23,776 nt of DNA from JAAYHC01 sp964483175. GTDB lineage: Bacteria; Bacillota; UBA5301. Below are positions 8,174-16,114 of the stretch, one piece after another; the first letter of the stretch is position 1; each line of letters begins with the position of its first letter. The notes beneath the pieces were generated by a model. It ran no database searches. It had not been told where the DNA came from and saw nothing but the letters and a program-made list of their open reading frames with translations. The translations under genes and the position numbers were made by a program. The DNA is taken from the NCBI GenBank assembly GCA_964483175.1, contig CAZAAT010000035.1, positions 1 through 23,776 of the forward strand. Direction: 5' to 3'.

Positions 8174-9259
8174 ATGTTCTCACACATGCCCAAACGTCAG
8201 ATAGCTGTAATCTTAGTATTGGCTCTCCTAGTTCCTGTTGGTCCCCTGCCGAGTAATCTGAGTACGGTCAAGGCTGAGCAGTTAAGCGCGGCCTCGGATA
8301 ATGATGGTAAGGCATTACTGGTGACCGGAATAATTATCGGGGCGATTATCTGGGTAGCGTCTGCGATCAGTAATAAAAACAAGGCCAAACACTATGAAAC
8401 CGGTAAGGCCTTACTGGAGCAAGGCCATTACGATGAGGCTATTGTAGAGCTGAAGGCGGCCGGTAGGTATAAAGAGGCCCAGAGATTACTCGTTGAGGCT
8501 AAAGATAAGGCTTGTGCTTTTCATTATGCTGAAGCAACCCGTGCGCTCAGCGGGCAAAATTACTTCTCGGCTTATCGGCATCTCCAAAAAATAATGGAGC
8601 TTAACCCGGCTTACCAAGATGTGCCTGATTTGTTTAACAGATCAAAATCATGGCTCAAACCATTTTTAACAATTCGGGTAGCAGTTTTGGACTTTAATAA
8701 TAATGCCGGTTACTATAATTTAGGGCGCCAAGCCTCCAGTATCTTGGTTAATCAGATCGTCAATGCGCAGTTAGAATTTGTCGAGGTTATCGAGCGCGTC
8801 GAACTCGAAAAGGTGCTCCGCGAGCAACAGCTGTGGAGCAGTGGTTACCTTGGCACCCAGAATGTCCAAGAACTCGGTAAGATTCTCGGCGTGGATTACC
8901 TGGTGCTTGGTGATGTTTTGGGCGCCAATTGCAACACTAACACCACCTACACTCAGGTCACCGAGGGTGATAAGGTACGGGTGAGGTACCGACTTGAACG
9001 AGAGGCTTGGCTTAATACCGCCTTTAGGGTTATTGATGTGCAAACCGGCGCTGTGGTCGTAAGCGAATCAACTATTGAAAGGGCCAGTGATGTTGAGTAT
9101 TCTTACTGGCGGTGGGGATTTGGTACCCTGGATTCCGAATCCAAGCTCATCGATGAAGCTTTACGGCGAGCAGTCCGGAAGTTTGGCAATAAGCTGACCA
9201 GTTTCTTAGAACAAGCAATTTCTAAGGGGCTAGAGGGCAGCTACAAAGCAGTGGTGTAA
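8174..9259 (+). CDS. CsgG-like secreted or membrane-anchored protein with N-terminal repeats
   Basis: A 361-residue protein. It opens with a hydrophobic signal or anchor segment (about 9-26) followed by a second one (about 48-66, LLVTGIIIGAIIWVASAI). Residues 70-155 resemble tetratricopeptide-type repeats (ALLEQGHYDEAIVELKAAGR). Residues about 165-350 match the CsgG family pattern: IRVAVLDFNNNAG, then VEVIERVELEKVLREQQL, SGYLGTQNVQELGKILGVDYLVLGDV and a C-terminal ALRRAVRKFGNKL helix. CsgG forms the outer-membrane curli export channel in proteobacteria, but CsgG-like domains also occur in many other envelope proteins of unknown role. No lipobox cysteine is seen at the N-terminus, unlike true CsgG. 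GGGGG lies 8 bases before the ATG. Only 2 bases separate it from the next gene. Confidence 0.8.
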   Translation: MFSHMPKRQIAVILVLALLVPVGPLPSNLSTVKAEQLSAASDNDGKALLVTGIIIGAIIWVASAISNKNKAKHYETGKALLEQGHYDEAIVELKAAGRYKEAQRLLVEAKDKACAFHYAEATRALSGQNYFSAYRHLQKIMELNPAYQDVPDLFNRSKSWLKPFLTIRVAVLDFNNNAGYYNLGRQASSILVNQIVNAQLEFVEVIERVELEKVLREQQLWSSGYLGTQNVQELGKILGVDYLVLGDVLGANCNTNTTYTQVTEGDKVRVRYRLEREAWLNTAFRVIDVQTGAVVVSESTIERASDVEYSYWRWGFGTLDSESKLIDEALRRAVRKFGNKLTSFLEQAISKGLEGSYKAVV

Positions 9260-9261
9260 GG

Positions 9262-9762
9262 ATGTTCAAAATTACTTTAGCGGTGGTTTGGTTAGGTGTG
9301 AACCTGCTTTCAGCGATCCAAACTTTTCGCAAACCCCTGGTTCACTTGGATAGCGGAGATCCTCCGGTATCAGCTGTTTGGTTGGCCTTAAATCTCAGAG
9401 GCTTTTTAAGCCAACGGCAGGAGGATATTGTTCAGTTTCATGAGACCTTGGTTGCCGATCTCGACTTGCAGCGAAACTTTCGCCAAGGATTGCTGTTTAC
9501 AACTGTCGGCCTCCTGGCTGAGCTAGTTGTTTATGGGGCGATTACGTTTTCTTTTGAATTTTGGGGAGCTCTGATTTTTGGCGGGCTCGTTATGGCTGTG
9601 CATATCCAATCGCTAATCCTCTTGGGGCTCTTGGCTATCTTGACCAGTAACCGAGAGTGGTTTATTCTCACCTATAAAAAGGCACAGTTATTAGTGAAGC
9701 CGGCGGTGATCATCGAGATTTTGTGGCTAGCTTATCTAGTGCTGTATTGGTTGGGGTTATAA
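9262..9762 (+). CDS. Small integral membrane protein of unknown function
   Basis: A 166-residue protein that I do not recognise. Hydrophobic segments lie at about 1-18, 74-94, 97-125 and 147-165, with a charged stretch between the first and second (FLSQRQEDIVQFHETLVADLDLQ). This suggests three or four membrane spans with one soluble loop. The ATG follows the stop codon of the CsgG-like gene by 2 bases with no strong ribosome binding site of its own, so translational coupling is likely and the two products may act together in the envelope. Confidence 0.75.
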   Translation: MFKITLAVVWLGVNLLSAIQTFRKPLVHLDSGDPPVSAVWLALNLRGFLSQRQEDIVQFHETLVADLDLQRNFRQGLLFTTVGLLAELVVYGAITFSFEFWGALIFGGLVMAVHIQSLILLGLLAILTSNREWFILTYKKAQLLVKPAVIIEILWLAYLVLYWLGL

Positions 9763-9847
9763 GTCTTGTGACCGTTACCCTGACTTTTCTGATTGCGGAC
9801 ATCATCGGCTTGTCAGTATTCACCAATTTTAGAGAAGGAAACTAGTA

Positions 9848-10843
9848 ATGACAAAGTATTTGCCAGGATTATTGTTAACAAGCACGATAGCCATTATCTC
9901 AACTCAACTGCAGCAATTAGGTATTATTAAGAGAATGCATCTGAGTTCTTTGATCTTGGCAATTCTACTAGGCGTTTTAATCAATAATATCGTTCAATTA
10001 CCTCCGGCGGTTCGGCCGGGGATTCAGTTCTCAATGAAAAAAATTCTGCGTTTGGCCATACTTGGCCTGGGCTTTCGCTTAAGCCTCGCCCAAGTCACAG
10101 AAGTTGGCGGCAAGGGACTGATCTTGGTCATCGTTGTTACCTTTGCCACCTTGATCTTTGCCAAGTGGATCGGTGAAAAGTTAGGGCTGAGTTCAAATCA
10201 GTCTGTGCTCCTCGCGGCCGGCACCGCCATCTGTGGCGCCTCGGCTATTGCGGCTGCCTCATCGGTGCTCCCGGAGGATGATGAAATAGAAGATGATATT
10301 ACCGTTGCCATCGGGACGATAACTCTGTTTGGTACGTTAGCGATGGTTCTGTACCCGGTGACACAGCAGATCTTACAGCTGCCGACTTTAGTTTATGCTG
10401 CTTGGACAGGCTCATCTGTGCATGAGATTGCCCAGGTTGTGGCGGCAGGATTTGCTGTTGGTCAAGAAGGAGGACAATATGCTATCTTGATCAAGCTGAC
10501 CAGGGTGCTCCTGATTATCCCGGTGACCATTGCTTTAGGTATTAGGCAGCTAAAAAAAGAAAGGTCTAGTGGGGAGCGAAAAGCGATAACCATACCCTGG
10601 TTTGTCTTTGGATTCTTAGCTGTGGTTTTATTCAACTCTGCAAACATATTAGCAGCAAATCTTGTCGCTGGCCTGGTTGCTATTGACGGCTTTTTGCTTA
10701 GCGTGGCGATGGCCGGGATGGGACTAGAAACAAATTTCGCCAAGATGCGGCAAGTGGGAGCTAAGCCTGTTTATGCCGGCTTGTGGACAACCCTTTTTAT
10801 CAGCCTTTTAGGACTGATACTTTCCGGCCTCTTATTTAGCTAG
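9848..10843 (+). CDS. YeiH-family (UPF0324) membrane transporter
   Basis: A 331-residue polytopic protein with about ten hydrophobic segments. Signatures of the YeiH/Cons_hypoth698 family are clear: LRLAILGLGFRLSL, AAGTAICGASAIAAASSVL followed by the acidic EDDEIEDDITVAIGTI, WTGSSVHEIAQVVAAG, and MAGMGLETNFAKMR near the end. Family members are annotated as putative sulfate exporters; the substrate is not established. AGAAGGA lies upstream of the ATG. The 85 bases before it hold no recognisable gene. Its last 12 bases overlap the 3' end of the convergent dnaE2 gene. Confidence 0.92.
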   Translation: MTKYLPGLLLTSTIAIISTQLQQLGIIKRMHLSSLILAILLGVLINNIVQLPPAVRPGIQFSMKKILRLAILGLGFRLSLAQVTEVGGKGLILVIVVTFATLIFAKWIGEKLGLSSNQSVLLAAGTAICGASAIAAASSVLPEDDEIEDDITVAIGTITLFGTLAMVLYPVTQQILQLPTLVYAAWTGSSVHEIAQVVAAGFAVGQEGGQYAILIKLTRVLLIIPVTIALGIRQLKKERSSGERKAITIPWFVFGFLAVVLFNSANILAANLVAGLVAIDGFLLSVAMAGMGLETNFAKMRQVGAKPVYAGLWTTLFISLLGLILSGLLFS

Positions 10844-13800
10844 AGCTATTTTCGGTAAATCATGCACCTCATCCACCATAATTGAGCTGGCATTACCCCT
10901 TTTTTGGACCCTTCCGCTAAGTCCTAAAAGCTCTCGGGTAAAGATAAGGTGACCATAGGTTTGATACTTTTTTTCGAATACGGTAGCATCAATTAACCCA
11001 AATTCATCCTCCAAGGTCAGAAAGACCACCGTCCGGCCGCTTTTGGTCGGTGGTCGGTGCGGTCTAACCACCTTACCGGCGATCCGAACCCGGGTATCGG
11101 CTGGTAACTCTTTGATATCCTGACTGGTAGCATAGGCGTTGATACGTAAATACTCTCGATAAAACTCCAGCAAATGGCGGCTGGCGCTGAAGCCCAAAAT
11201 ACCCCGCTCTTGATTGAACTTTTCCCACCGAGTAAAATCGGTCATTTCGCTGGTCACCTGAGGTGCGGTGGATTGAATCACCAAGGGCAAAGCTGCAGTA
11301 GTGCTTGTTGCGAGAGTGGTAGCCTTGCCTGATTTTAAGGCCTGATTAAGCACCCACAGGGCTTGTTTGCGGTTGGGATGAAGGCGGTCGAAGGCGCCGG
11401 CCAGAACAAGGTTCTCAGTGATAGCTCTGTTTGTCGGTACTCGCAAGGCAAAGTCAAAGAGGCTCGTAAATGGAGCGTTGGCTCGGGTGGTCAGAATAGC
11501 CTGGATGGTCTGGTCGGTGATCCCTTTGAGCTGCTTAAGGCCAACTCTGATCCCAGCAGGTGTAACAGTAAAATCGCGTTGGCTCTCGTTAATCTCGAGC
11601 GGTAAGATGCTAATCCCCCGTCGCCGCGCCTCTACACACAGAGTTTCTGGAGAGTAAAATCCCATCGGTTGGTTATTGAGCAGAGCGCAAAAGTATTCGG
11701 CGGGATGGTGTCTAATCAAGTATGCCGTCTTATATGCCGTATCGGCAAAGGCAGCTGCATGAGCTTCACAAAAACCGTATCCGGCATAGCCCATGATGTA
11801 GCTGAAAATGGTTTCGGAGACCTCCGGTGAAACGCCCCGAGCCTGAGCTTTTTGACAAAAAAGTGCTCCTAAGTTTTGCATCTCTGCTCGGGAGCGGGCA
11901 TGGGTCATGACCCGGCGCAGCTGATCGGCTTCACCAGGGGTGAAACCGGCAATGACGGTGGCAATTTCAATGACCTGTTCTTGAAAGAGGACAACTCCAT
12001 AGGTTTTTTTGAGGATTCGCTCTAAATCAGGGTGCAGATAACTTATCGCTTCGCGCCCCTGACGGCGAGCGATATAGGGTTCGACCATATTCCCCTCGAT
12101 CGGACCCGGGCGGATCAGGGCCACACTAGCCACTAAATCTTCCATCCGCTCAGCGCCTAGCCTACTTTGCAAGCTGCGCTGGGCGGGGCTTTCTAATTGA
12201 AAAACACCTACGGTTTCTCCGGAATTAAGCATCTCATATGTTGCCCGGTCGGCTTGGGGGATTGTCTCCGGCGAACGAGTCTGGGCTACATCACGGAGCA
12301 CAGACAAGGTTTTCAGCGAGAGCAGGTCAAATTTGATTAACCCTAGATCCTCAATGTCATTTTTGTCAAATTGGGTGATGAGCCTAGACTGATGACCATA
12401 TTGTAGTGGTGTCAAATCAGTGAGCGGTAGTGATGATATTACAACTCCGCCCAAATGGGTGCCGATGAAGCGCGGTTGCCCACTTACTTGAGCGACGAAC
12501 TTAAACAGTTGCTCGTAGCGGTGGAAAGGAAGCCCGCTATTACGCAGCTCCGGGTATTGTTGAATCGCCTCGACAGGGTCGTTTATCTTAAACCAGGGGA
12601 AACGTTTGGCTAAACGGTCTAGCTCGGCTAAGGAAAAGCCCATAGCTTTCCCCAAGTCCCGAATTGCTGAGCGAGTACCAAAGGTGTTAAAGGTACACAC
12701 GGTGGCAACCCGGTCGCGCCCATACTTTCGGTAAATGTACTCAATGACCTTTTCTCTACCTTCGGCTTCAAAATCAATATCGATATCCGGTTTTTCACCA
12801 CGTTCTAAACTGAGAAAACGCTCAAAGAGTAGTCCGCGGGCGATGGCATCGACATTGGTGATATATAGGCAGTAGGCTACGGCCGAATCAGCAGCCGAAC
12901 CTCTACCGGCATAGCGGATTTTTTCGGCGCGGGCGAAACGAGCTACATCCCAAACGGCGAGGAAGTAGTCGGCGAAGCCAAGTTGGTTAATAATTGAGAG
13001 CTCCTTGTCAAGCCGGGCGGTGATTTCCGGGGTTAGTTGACCGTATCTTTCTTTAGCCCCCGTAAAGGTGAGACGACGCAGAAACTCCTGCGCGGTTTCG
13101 GCCTGTGGGGTGTCAAAAGCGGGGAAGATGTTACGCGGAAATTCGATCCCGTTGCTACAAGCCTCCGCGATCAGCGCGGTATTGGCAAGGGCGCGGGGGT
13201 ATTCTCGAAACAACCGGCTCATCTCCTCAGGGGTCTTAAGGTGATTCTCGGCATTGAGGCGGCGCTCCGGATGCAGATCGGGTAATGTGGTTAGTGTTCG
13301 TACACAAGTCAAAAGGTCGTGGAGGGGAAAGTCGGCTTTGTGCGGGTAGTGGACGTTGCAAGTGCCAACCACTCCTATTTTGAGCAAGGCAGCTAAATCG
13401 GCCAGGTATTTATTGAGGCGGGCTTCATGGGGAAGCAAATTGCCCTGGAGTTCTAAAAACAAGTTATCCCGGCCAAAGATGGCTAAGTACTCTTCTGCAG
13501 CTTGACGCGCTGCTCTGAACTTGTTTTGCAGGATCAGAGCTGGGATTTTACCTTTGCGACAGCCCGACAAAGCGATGAGGTTACGGTTAAAAGTACGTAG
13601 GCTTTCGATGCTCAGGGCAAATTCACGGCCATTAGTAGAACGAAGCCATCCTTCGGTTAACAAGCGGCAGAGGTTGGCATAGCCAATTTGGTCTTTTGCC
13701 AACAGTACCAGATGGTAGCCTCCCTCTAAAGTTACCTCTGCCCCGATAATCGGTTTGACTCCGACCTGTTTAAGCTCACGTTGAAACCTCAGCGCCCCGG

Positions 13801-13930
13801 AGACGGTGTTATGGTCGGTCAACGCTATCGCCCCAATCCCGCTTTCTGCTGCTATCCGGGCTGTTTCCGCAAAGTCTCCCGTCCCATCAAGAAAAGAAAA
13901 TGGGCTATGAAAATGTAAATGTGCAAACAT
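10832..13930 (-). CDS. dnaE2: Error-prone DNA polymerase III alpha subunit, DnaE2 (ImuC) type
   Basis: A 1032-residue C-family polymerase. The PHP domain opens with HLHFHSPFS (H4, H6, H8) and ALTDHN (D39, H40). The polymerase domain has the catalytic PDIDIDF (D382, D384) and the third aspartate D535 in LIKFDLLSLKTL, plus the GRGSAADSAVAYCL loop. A helix-hairpin-helix region and an OB-fold (VRIAGKVVRPHRPPTKSG, then VFLTLEDEFGLIDATVF) end the protein. At about 1030 residues it is shorter than replicative DnaE1 and matches DnaE2. The catalytic residues are intact. AGGAG lies 9 bases before the ATG, and 12 bases separate it from the DUF6504 gene. Its place behind an ImuB-like gene and LexA boxes indicates an SOS-induced translesion polymerase, probably not the main replicase. 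Confidence 0.93.
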   Translation of the reverse strand: MFAHLHFHSPFSFLDGTGDFAETARIAAESGIGAIALTDHNTVSGALRFQRELKQVGVKPIIGAEVTLEGGYHLVLLAKDQIGYANLCRLLTEGWLRSTNGREFALSIESLRTFNRNLIALSGCRKGKIPALILQNKFRAARQAAEEYLAIFGRDNLFLELQGNLLPHEARLNKYLADLAALLKIGVVGTCNVHYPHKADFPLHDLLTCVRTLTTLPDLHPERRLNAENHLKTPEEMSRLFREYPRALANTALIAEACSNGIEFPRNIFPAFDTPQAETAQEFLRRLTFTGAKERYGQLTPEITARLDKELSIINQLGFADYFLAVWDVARFARAEKIRYAGRGSAADSAVAYCLYITNVDAIARGLLFERFLSLERGEKPDIDIDFEAEGREKVIEYIYRKYGRDRVATVCTFNTFGTRSAIRDLGKAMGFSLAELDRLAKRFPWFKINDPVEAIQQYPELRNSGLPFHRYEQLFKFVAQVSGQPRFIGTHLGGVVISSLPLTDLTPLQYGHQSRLITQFDKNDIEDLGLIKFDLLSLKTLSVLRDVAQTRSPETIPQADRATYEMLNSGETVGVFQLESPAQRSLQSRLGAERMEDLVASVALIRPGPIEGNMVEPYIARRQGREAISYLHPDLERILKKTYGVVLFQEQVIEIATVIAGFTPGEADQLRRVMTHARSRAEMQNLGALFCQKAQARGVSPEVSETIFSYIMGYAGYGFCEAHAAAFADTAYKTAYLIRHHPAEYFCALLNNQPMGFYSPETLCVEARRRGISILPLEINESQRDFTVTPAGIRVGLKQLKGITDQTIQAILTTRANAPFTSLFDFALRVPTNRAITENLVLAGAFDRLHPNRKQALWVLNQALKSGKATTLATSTTAALPLVIQSTAPQVTSEMTDFTRWEKFNQERGILGFSASRHLLEFYREYLRINAYATSQDIKELPADTRVRIAGKVVRPHRPPTKSGRTVVFLTLEDEFGLIDATVFEKKYQTYGHLIFTRELLGLSGRVQKRGNASSIMVDEVHDLPKIALAK

Positions 13931-13942
13931 TTCAGGTTACTC

Positions 13943-14197
13943 CTAATCAAAAACGCGAGTCAGATACCAGCTGCCGGTCTGAAGAACTTGATAGACCTCA
14001 TATGATTTCTGTGTTGTGGTGACTACCAGGTAAACCTGGCGTTCGGGCTCGGCATCCCACCAAGCCCCGACTTCACGCCACTGATCAAGGATTTCCGCGA
14101 TTTTTTCGCTCCGGCGCTTGGTTGGCCAGGTTAATTTGACCGGTAAACCATGCCGAGTACAGGTGACTTGAAGCGGATAGTCAGTGCGTCTGGGCAT
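13943..14197 (-). CDS. DUF6504-type small protein of the mutagenesis cassette
   Basis: An 84-residue protein. The pattern MPRRTDYPLQV near the start, LTWPTKRRSEKIAEILDQWR, GAWWD and a C-terminal VYQVLQTGSWYLTRVFD resembles the DUF6504 proteins that lie between Y-family polymerase and dnaE2 genes in actinobacteria. The fold looks like a small beta-rich domain with one helix and conserved aromatic residues. No enzymatic motif is visible. AGGAG lies 8 bases before the ATG, and the gaps to its neighbours are 15 and 12 bases, so it is certainly co-transcribed. It may be an accessory or assembly factor of the mutasome; that is inferred from location only. Confidence 0.82.
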   Translation of the reverse strand: MPRRTDYPLQVTCTRHGLPVKLTWPTKRRSEKIAEILDQWREVGAWWDAEPERQVYLVVTTTQKSYEVYQVLQTGSWYLTRVFD

Positions 14198-14212
14198 TTG
14201 TCCGCTCCTGGA

Positions 14213-15403
14213 TTAGTGATAATACCGGCTTAGGATGAGCTCGCGCCGGGGAGGTGCGTAGGTCTTGGCCAGGTCTATACTGTCTAAACCAAAGCGATCC
14301 TTGATTGTCAAAAGCAGCTCATCCATGGTTTGCTCTTTTTCGACCTTGGCCAACTCCGCAAAGAAACCGAGTTGTTTACCGACGGCCAGGTGGAGCTCGG
14401 TAGCTTTCAGCCCCACTTCATAAATTGGCGAGGAAACAGTACAAGTGTTGAGTAAATCGATAGCATTGCAAGCCAGTGCTGAGCGGTTGGCGGTCGGGTC
14501 AATCAGCCATTTGTCCAGCTCGATTTCGTCGTCCTCGGTTGCTAAGAGCAGGGTCAGGCAGCGGGCTTGCCTCGCTGACCTATCTAAAGCGGCGGCAACC
14601 TTTTCCGCCAACTGTTTAAGCACAGGAATTAGCAGCTCTTTGCTGGTGCAGCCCTCCAAAAAGTTTTGCCGATAAACAATTTGGGGTGCTGGGTAGAGCG
14701 CCCGCACCGGTTCGGGGTCTACTCCCCGACAAAGGTCGGCGAGTCTTTGCCCCTCGGCGCCAAATTCCTTAAATAGTTTGTCTGAGGGCAGTTCGGCGAC
14801 CTCGCCGATGGTATATAAACCCAGAGAGGTCAGTTTGCGCGTAGTCCTAGCACTTAGTGGCCAGAGGGCGGAGGTCGGCAATCCGGCTAAAAAAGAGCGC
14901 TCACTACCGGGGTAGATAGCCCTGATAAAAGAAGAGAACTTGTGGAGTTGCTGGTATGAATTTGCCTCTGCGGCGGCAATTTTGGCCATAAATTTGTTTT
15001 GTGCGCGGCCAATATTAGAAATTAATCCGAGAGTATCCCAGATGGTAGCAGCCAAGGTGGCGCTGAGGGCCGAGGCATTGCCACAGCCGGTGATATCCAC
15101 AAACGCTCCGTCAAAACTATCCGGCTCTACCAGAGGGCTAAACTGGCTCAACAGGTCCCAAAAGGCGGTAGCACTTCTGCGCGAATACTCTGGGTTATAA
15201 GGTCTACTTTCAAGGCCAAGATAATACCTGGCCGTATTGGCCCGCGAACCGGGTAATAGCCCTAACATCAGAGCCTCACGAGAGGCGGATTTGATAAACC
15301 CATGCTCCTCGATGATCAAGGGTTTGCCGGCCAGATCCGGCTCAGCCTGGATTTGCATTTTTAGATAGAAAGTGGGAAGATGAATATAAATAATTTCGCG
15401 CAT
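14213..15403 (-). CDS. imuB: ImuB-like Y-family polymerase homologue lacking catalytic acidic residues
   Basis: A 396-residue protein with the Y-family architecture: palm/fingers (LSQFSPLVEPDSFDGAFVDITG, then IGRAQNKFMAKIAA), a thumb helix-hairpin-helix region (LTSLGLYTIGEVAELPSDKL, LCRGVDPEPV) and a little-finger domain. The first catalytic motif DxDxFF is replaced by YIHLPTF at 6-12 and SxDE by SFDG at 96-99, so polymerisation is not expected. This is the hallmark of ImuB, a mutasome hub that recruits DnaE2 to the sliding clamp. QLGFF at 344-348 fits a clamp-binding motif. The start at 15403 has AGGAGG 7 bases upstream; the frame continues further upstream but that would cross the promoter, the LexA boxes and part of the divergent gene. 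No imuA is present in the window. Confidence 0.88.
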   Translation of the reverse strand: MREIIYIHLPTFYLKMQIQAEPDLAGKPLIIEEHGFIKSASREALMLGLLPGSRANTARYYLGLESRPYNPEYSRRSATAFWDLLSQFSPLVEPDSFDGAFVDITGCGNASALSATLAATIWDTLGLISNIGRAQNKFMAKIAAAEANSYQQLHKFSSFIRAIYPGSERSFLAGLPTSALWPLSARTTRKLTSLGLYTIGEVAELPSDKLFKEFGAEGQRLADLCRGVDPEPVRALYPAPQIVYRQNFLEGCTSKELLIPVLKQLAEKVAAALDRSARQARCLTLLLATEDDEIELDKWLIDPTANRSALACNAIDLLNTCTVSSPIYEVGLKATELHLAVGKQLGFFAELAKVEKEQTMDELLLTIKDRFGLDSIDLAKTYAPPRRELILSRYYH

Positions 15404-15420
15404 ATAATAGCCTCCTATAA

Positions 15421-15432
15421 GAACAGTTGTTC
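15421..15432 (-). promoter_or_regulatory. LexA (SOS) box 1
   Basis: GAACAGTTGTTC, a perfect GAAC-N4-GTTC match to the Gram-positive LexA/DinR operator core. It lies 5 bases from the AGGAGG site of the imuB-like gene (15411-15416), in the transcribed leader of the minus-strand operon. LexA binding here would block early elongation or act with box 2. Confidence 0.85.
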
Positions 15433-15435
15433 TGA

Positions 15436-15447
15436 GAACGTATGTTC
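15436..15447 (-). promoter_or_regulatory. LexA (SOS) box 2
   Basis: GAACGTATGTTC, a second perfect GAAC-N4-GTTC core, 15 bases centre to centre from box 1. It starts 8 bases downstream of the minus-strand -10 hexamer and so covers the expected transcription start of the imuB-dnaE2 operon. The pair allows tight, cooperative repression. Confidence 0.9.
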
Positions 15448-15454
15448 TATTAGA

Positions 15455-15484
15455 ATTATATTCTCCACTTTGTGGAGGTGTCAA
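15455..15484 (-). promoter_or_regulatory. Consensus sigma-A promoter of the imuB - DUF6504 - dnaE2 operon
   Basis: On the minus strand a perfect -35 TTGACA (15484-15479) and a perfect -10 TATAAT (15460-15455) are separated by 18 bases. The expected start, near 15448, falls at LexA box 2. A full-consensus promoter behind two operators is the usual design for a strongly inducible damage gene set. Confidence 0.85.
15463..15477. repeat. Perfect 15-base palindrome inside the promoter spacer
   Basis: CTCCAC and GTGGAG are exact inverted repeats around TTT. The palindrome is almost exactly centred in the 18-base spacer between the -35 and -10 elements of the mutagenesis operon. It does not match the LexA box, so it may bind a second regulator. 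Chance is possible. Confidence 0.6.
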
Positions 15485-15515
15485 GGTCAATCCAGAATTT
15501 TCCGGAGGTTGTAAA

Positions 15516-16073
15516 ATGAAATTACGTATTGGAGTAATCGGCCAGTCAGGAAACGGTCCACTCTCCATGGCACCCGGTTTACTGGAAAAAGCAGAAGCTA
15601 TCGGCAGGGAGATAGCGGTAAGGGGCGCGGTCTTATTGTGCGGAGGTCGCTGTGGGGTGATGGAAGCGGCTTGCAAGGGAGCAAAATCCGCAGGAGGTAT
15701 TACCGTCGGGATCATGCCTGGAGAAGGTACTGAGGATTGCAACCCCTATGTTGACATTGCGATTACAACAGGGGTTGGTTTGGATACCCGTAGCGCCATT
15801 TTAGTCAAATCGTGCGATGCCTTGATTATGTTAGGGGGCGGCAATGGTACGCTGACTGAGCTCTCTCTAGCCTATACCAATGCACGTCCGGTTATCATCT
15901 TACGCGGGACCGGTGGGTGGGCCGACCGGATTAAAGCGGTTTGCTATGACGGACACTATCTTGATGAGCGGCGCAGCGTACCGCATGTCTACGCGGATAC
16001 CCCGGTTGAAGCGGTAGAGAAGGCGTTGATGCTGGCCCAATCCCAGGGCTGCAAAAGTGAAGTTGCAGGTTAA
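15516..16073 (+). CDS. TIGR00725 / LOG-like nucleotide-binding Rossmann protein
   Basis: A 185-residue protein resembling the TIGR00725 branch of the LOG/MoCo-carrier-like superfamily. It shows GVIGQSGNGP at the N-terminus, VLLCGGRCGVMEAACKGAKSAGG, GIMPGEGTEDCNPY and MLGGGNGTLTELSLAY, the last corresponding to the PGGxGTxxE motif of lysine-decarboxylase-like proteins. Related proteins release free bases from nucleoside monophosphates or bind molybdenum cofactor, but the activity of this branch is not established. CGGAGG lies 9 bases before the ATG. It is transcribed away from the SOS operon and shares its 112-base intergenic region, so the LexA boxes could also affect it. It leads a set with the nitroreductase and DUF364 genes. 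Confidence 0.87.
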   Translation: MKLRIGVIGQSGNGPLSMAPGLLEKAEAIGREIAVRGAVLLCGGRCGVMEAACKGAKSAGGITVGIMPGEGTEDCNPYVDIAITTGVGLDTRSAILVKSCDALIMLGGGNGTLTELSLAYTNARPVIILRGTGGWADRIKAVCYDGHYLDERRSVPHVYADTPVEAVEKALMLAQSQGCKSEVAG

Positions 16074-16114
16074 CAGACCAAGTAGTTGTTCACGGAAAGG
16101 ATGTGGGTGATTAG

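Noticed and set aside
9768..9845. A 25-codon GTG-initiated frame before the YeiH-family gene
   Set aside because: There is no good ribosome binding site and the peptide is not recognised; a frame of this size can arise by chance.
10798..10819. TATCAG/CTGATA inverted repeat near the end of the YeiH-family gene
   Set aside because: It lies inside coding sequence and lacks a T tract on either strand.
11363..13285. Plus-strand open frames opposite dnaE2
   Set aside because: They are shadows of the strongly coding minus-strand gene and have no recognisable product or ribosome binding site.
15404..15742. In-frame N-terminal extension of the imuB-like gene
   Set aside because: It would cross the promoter, both LexA boxes and the divergent LOG-like gene; the extension is proline-rich with no domain. 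The start at 15403 has AGGAGG.
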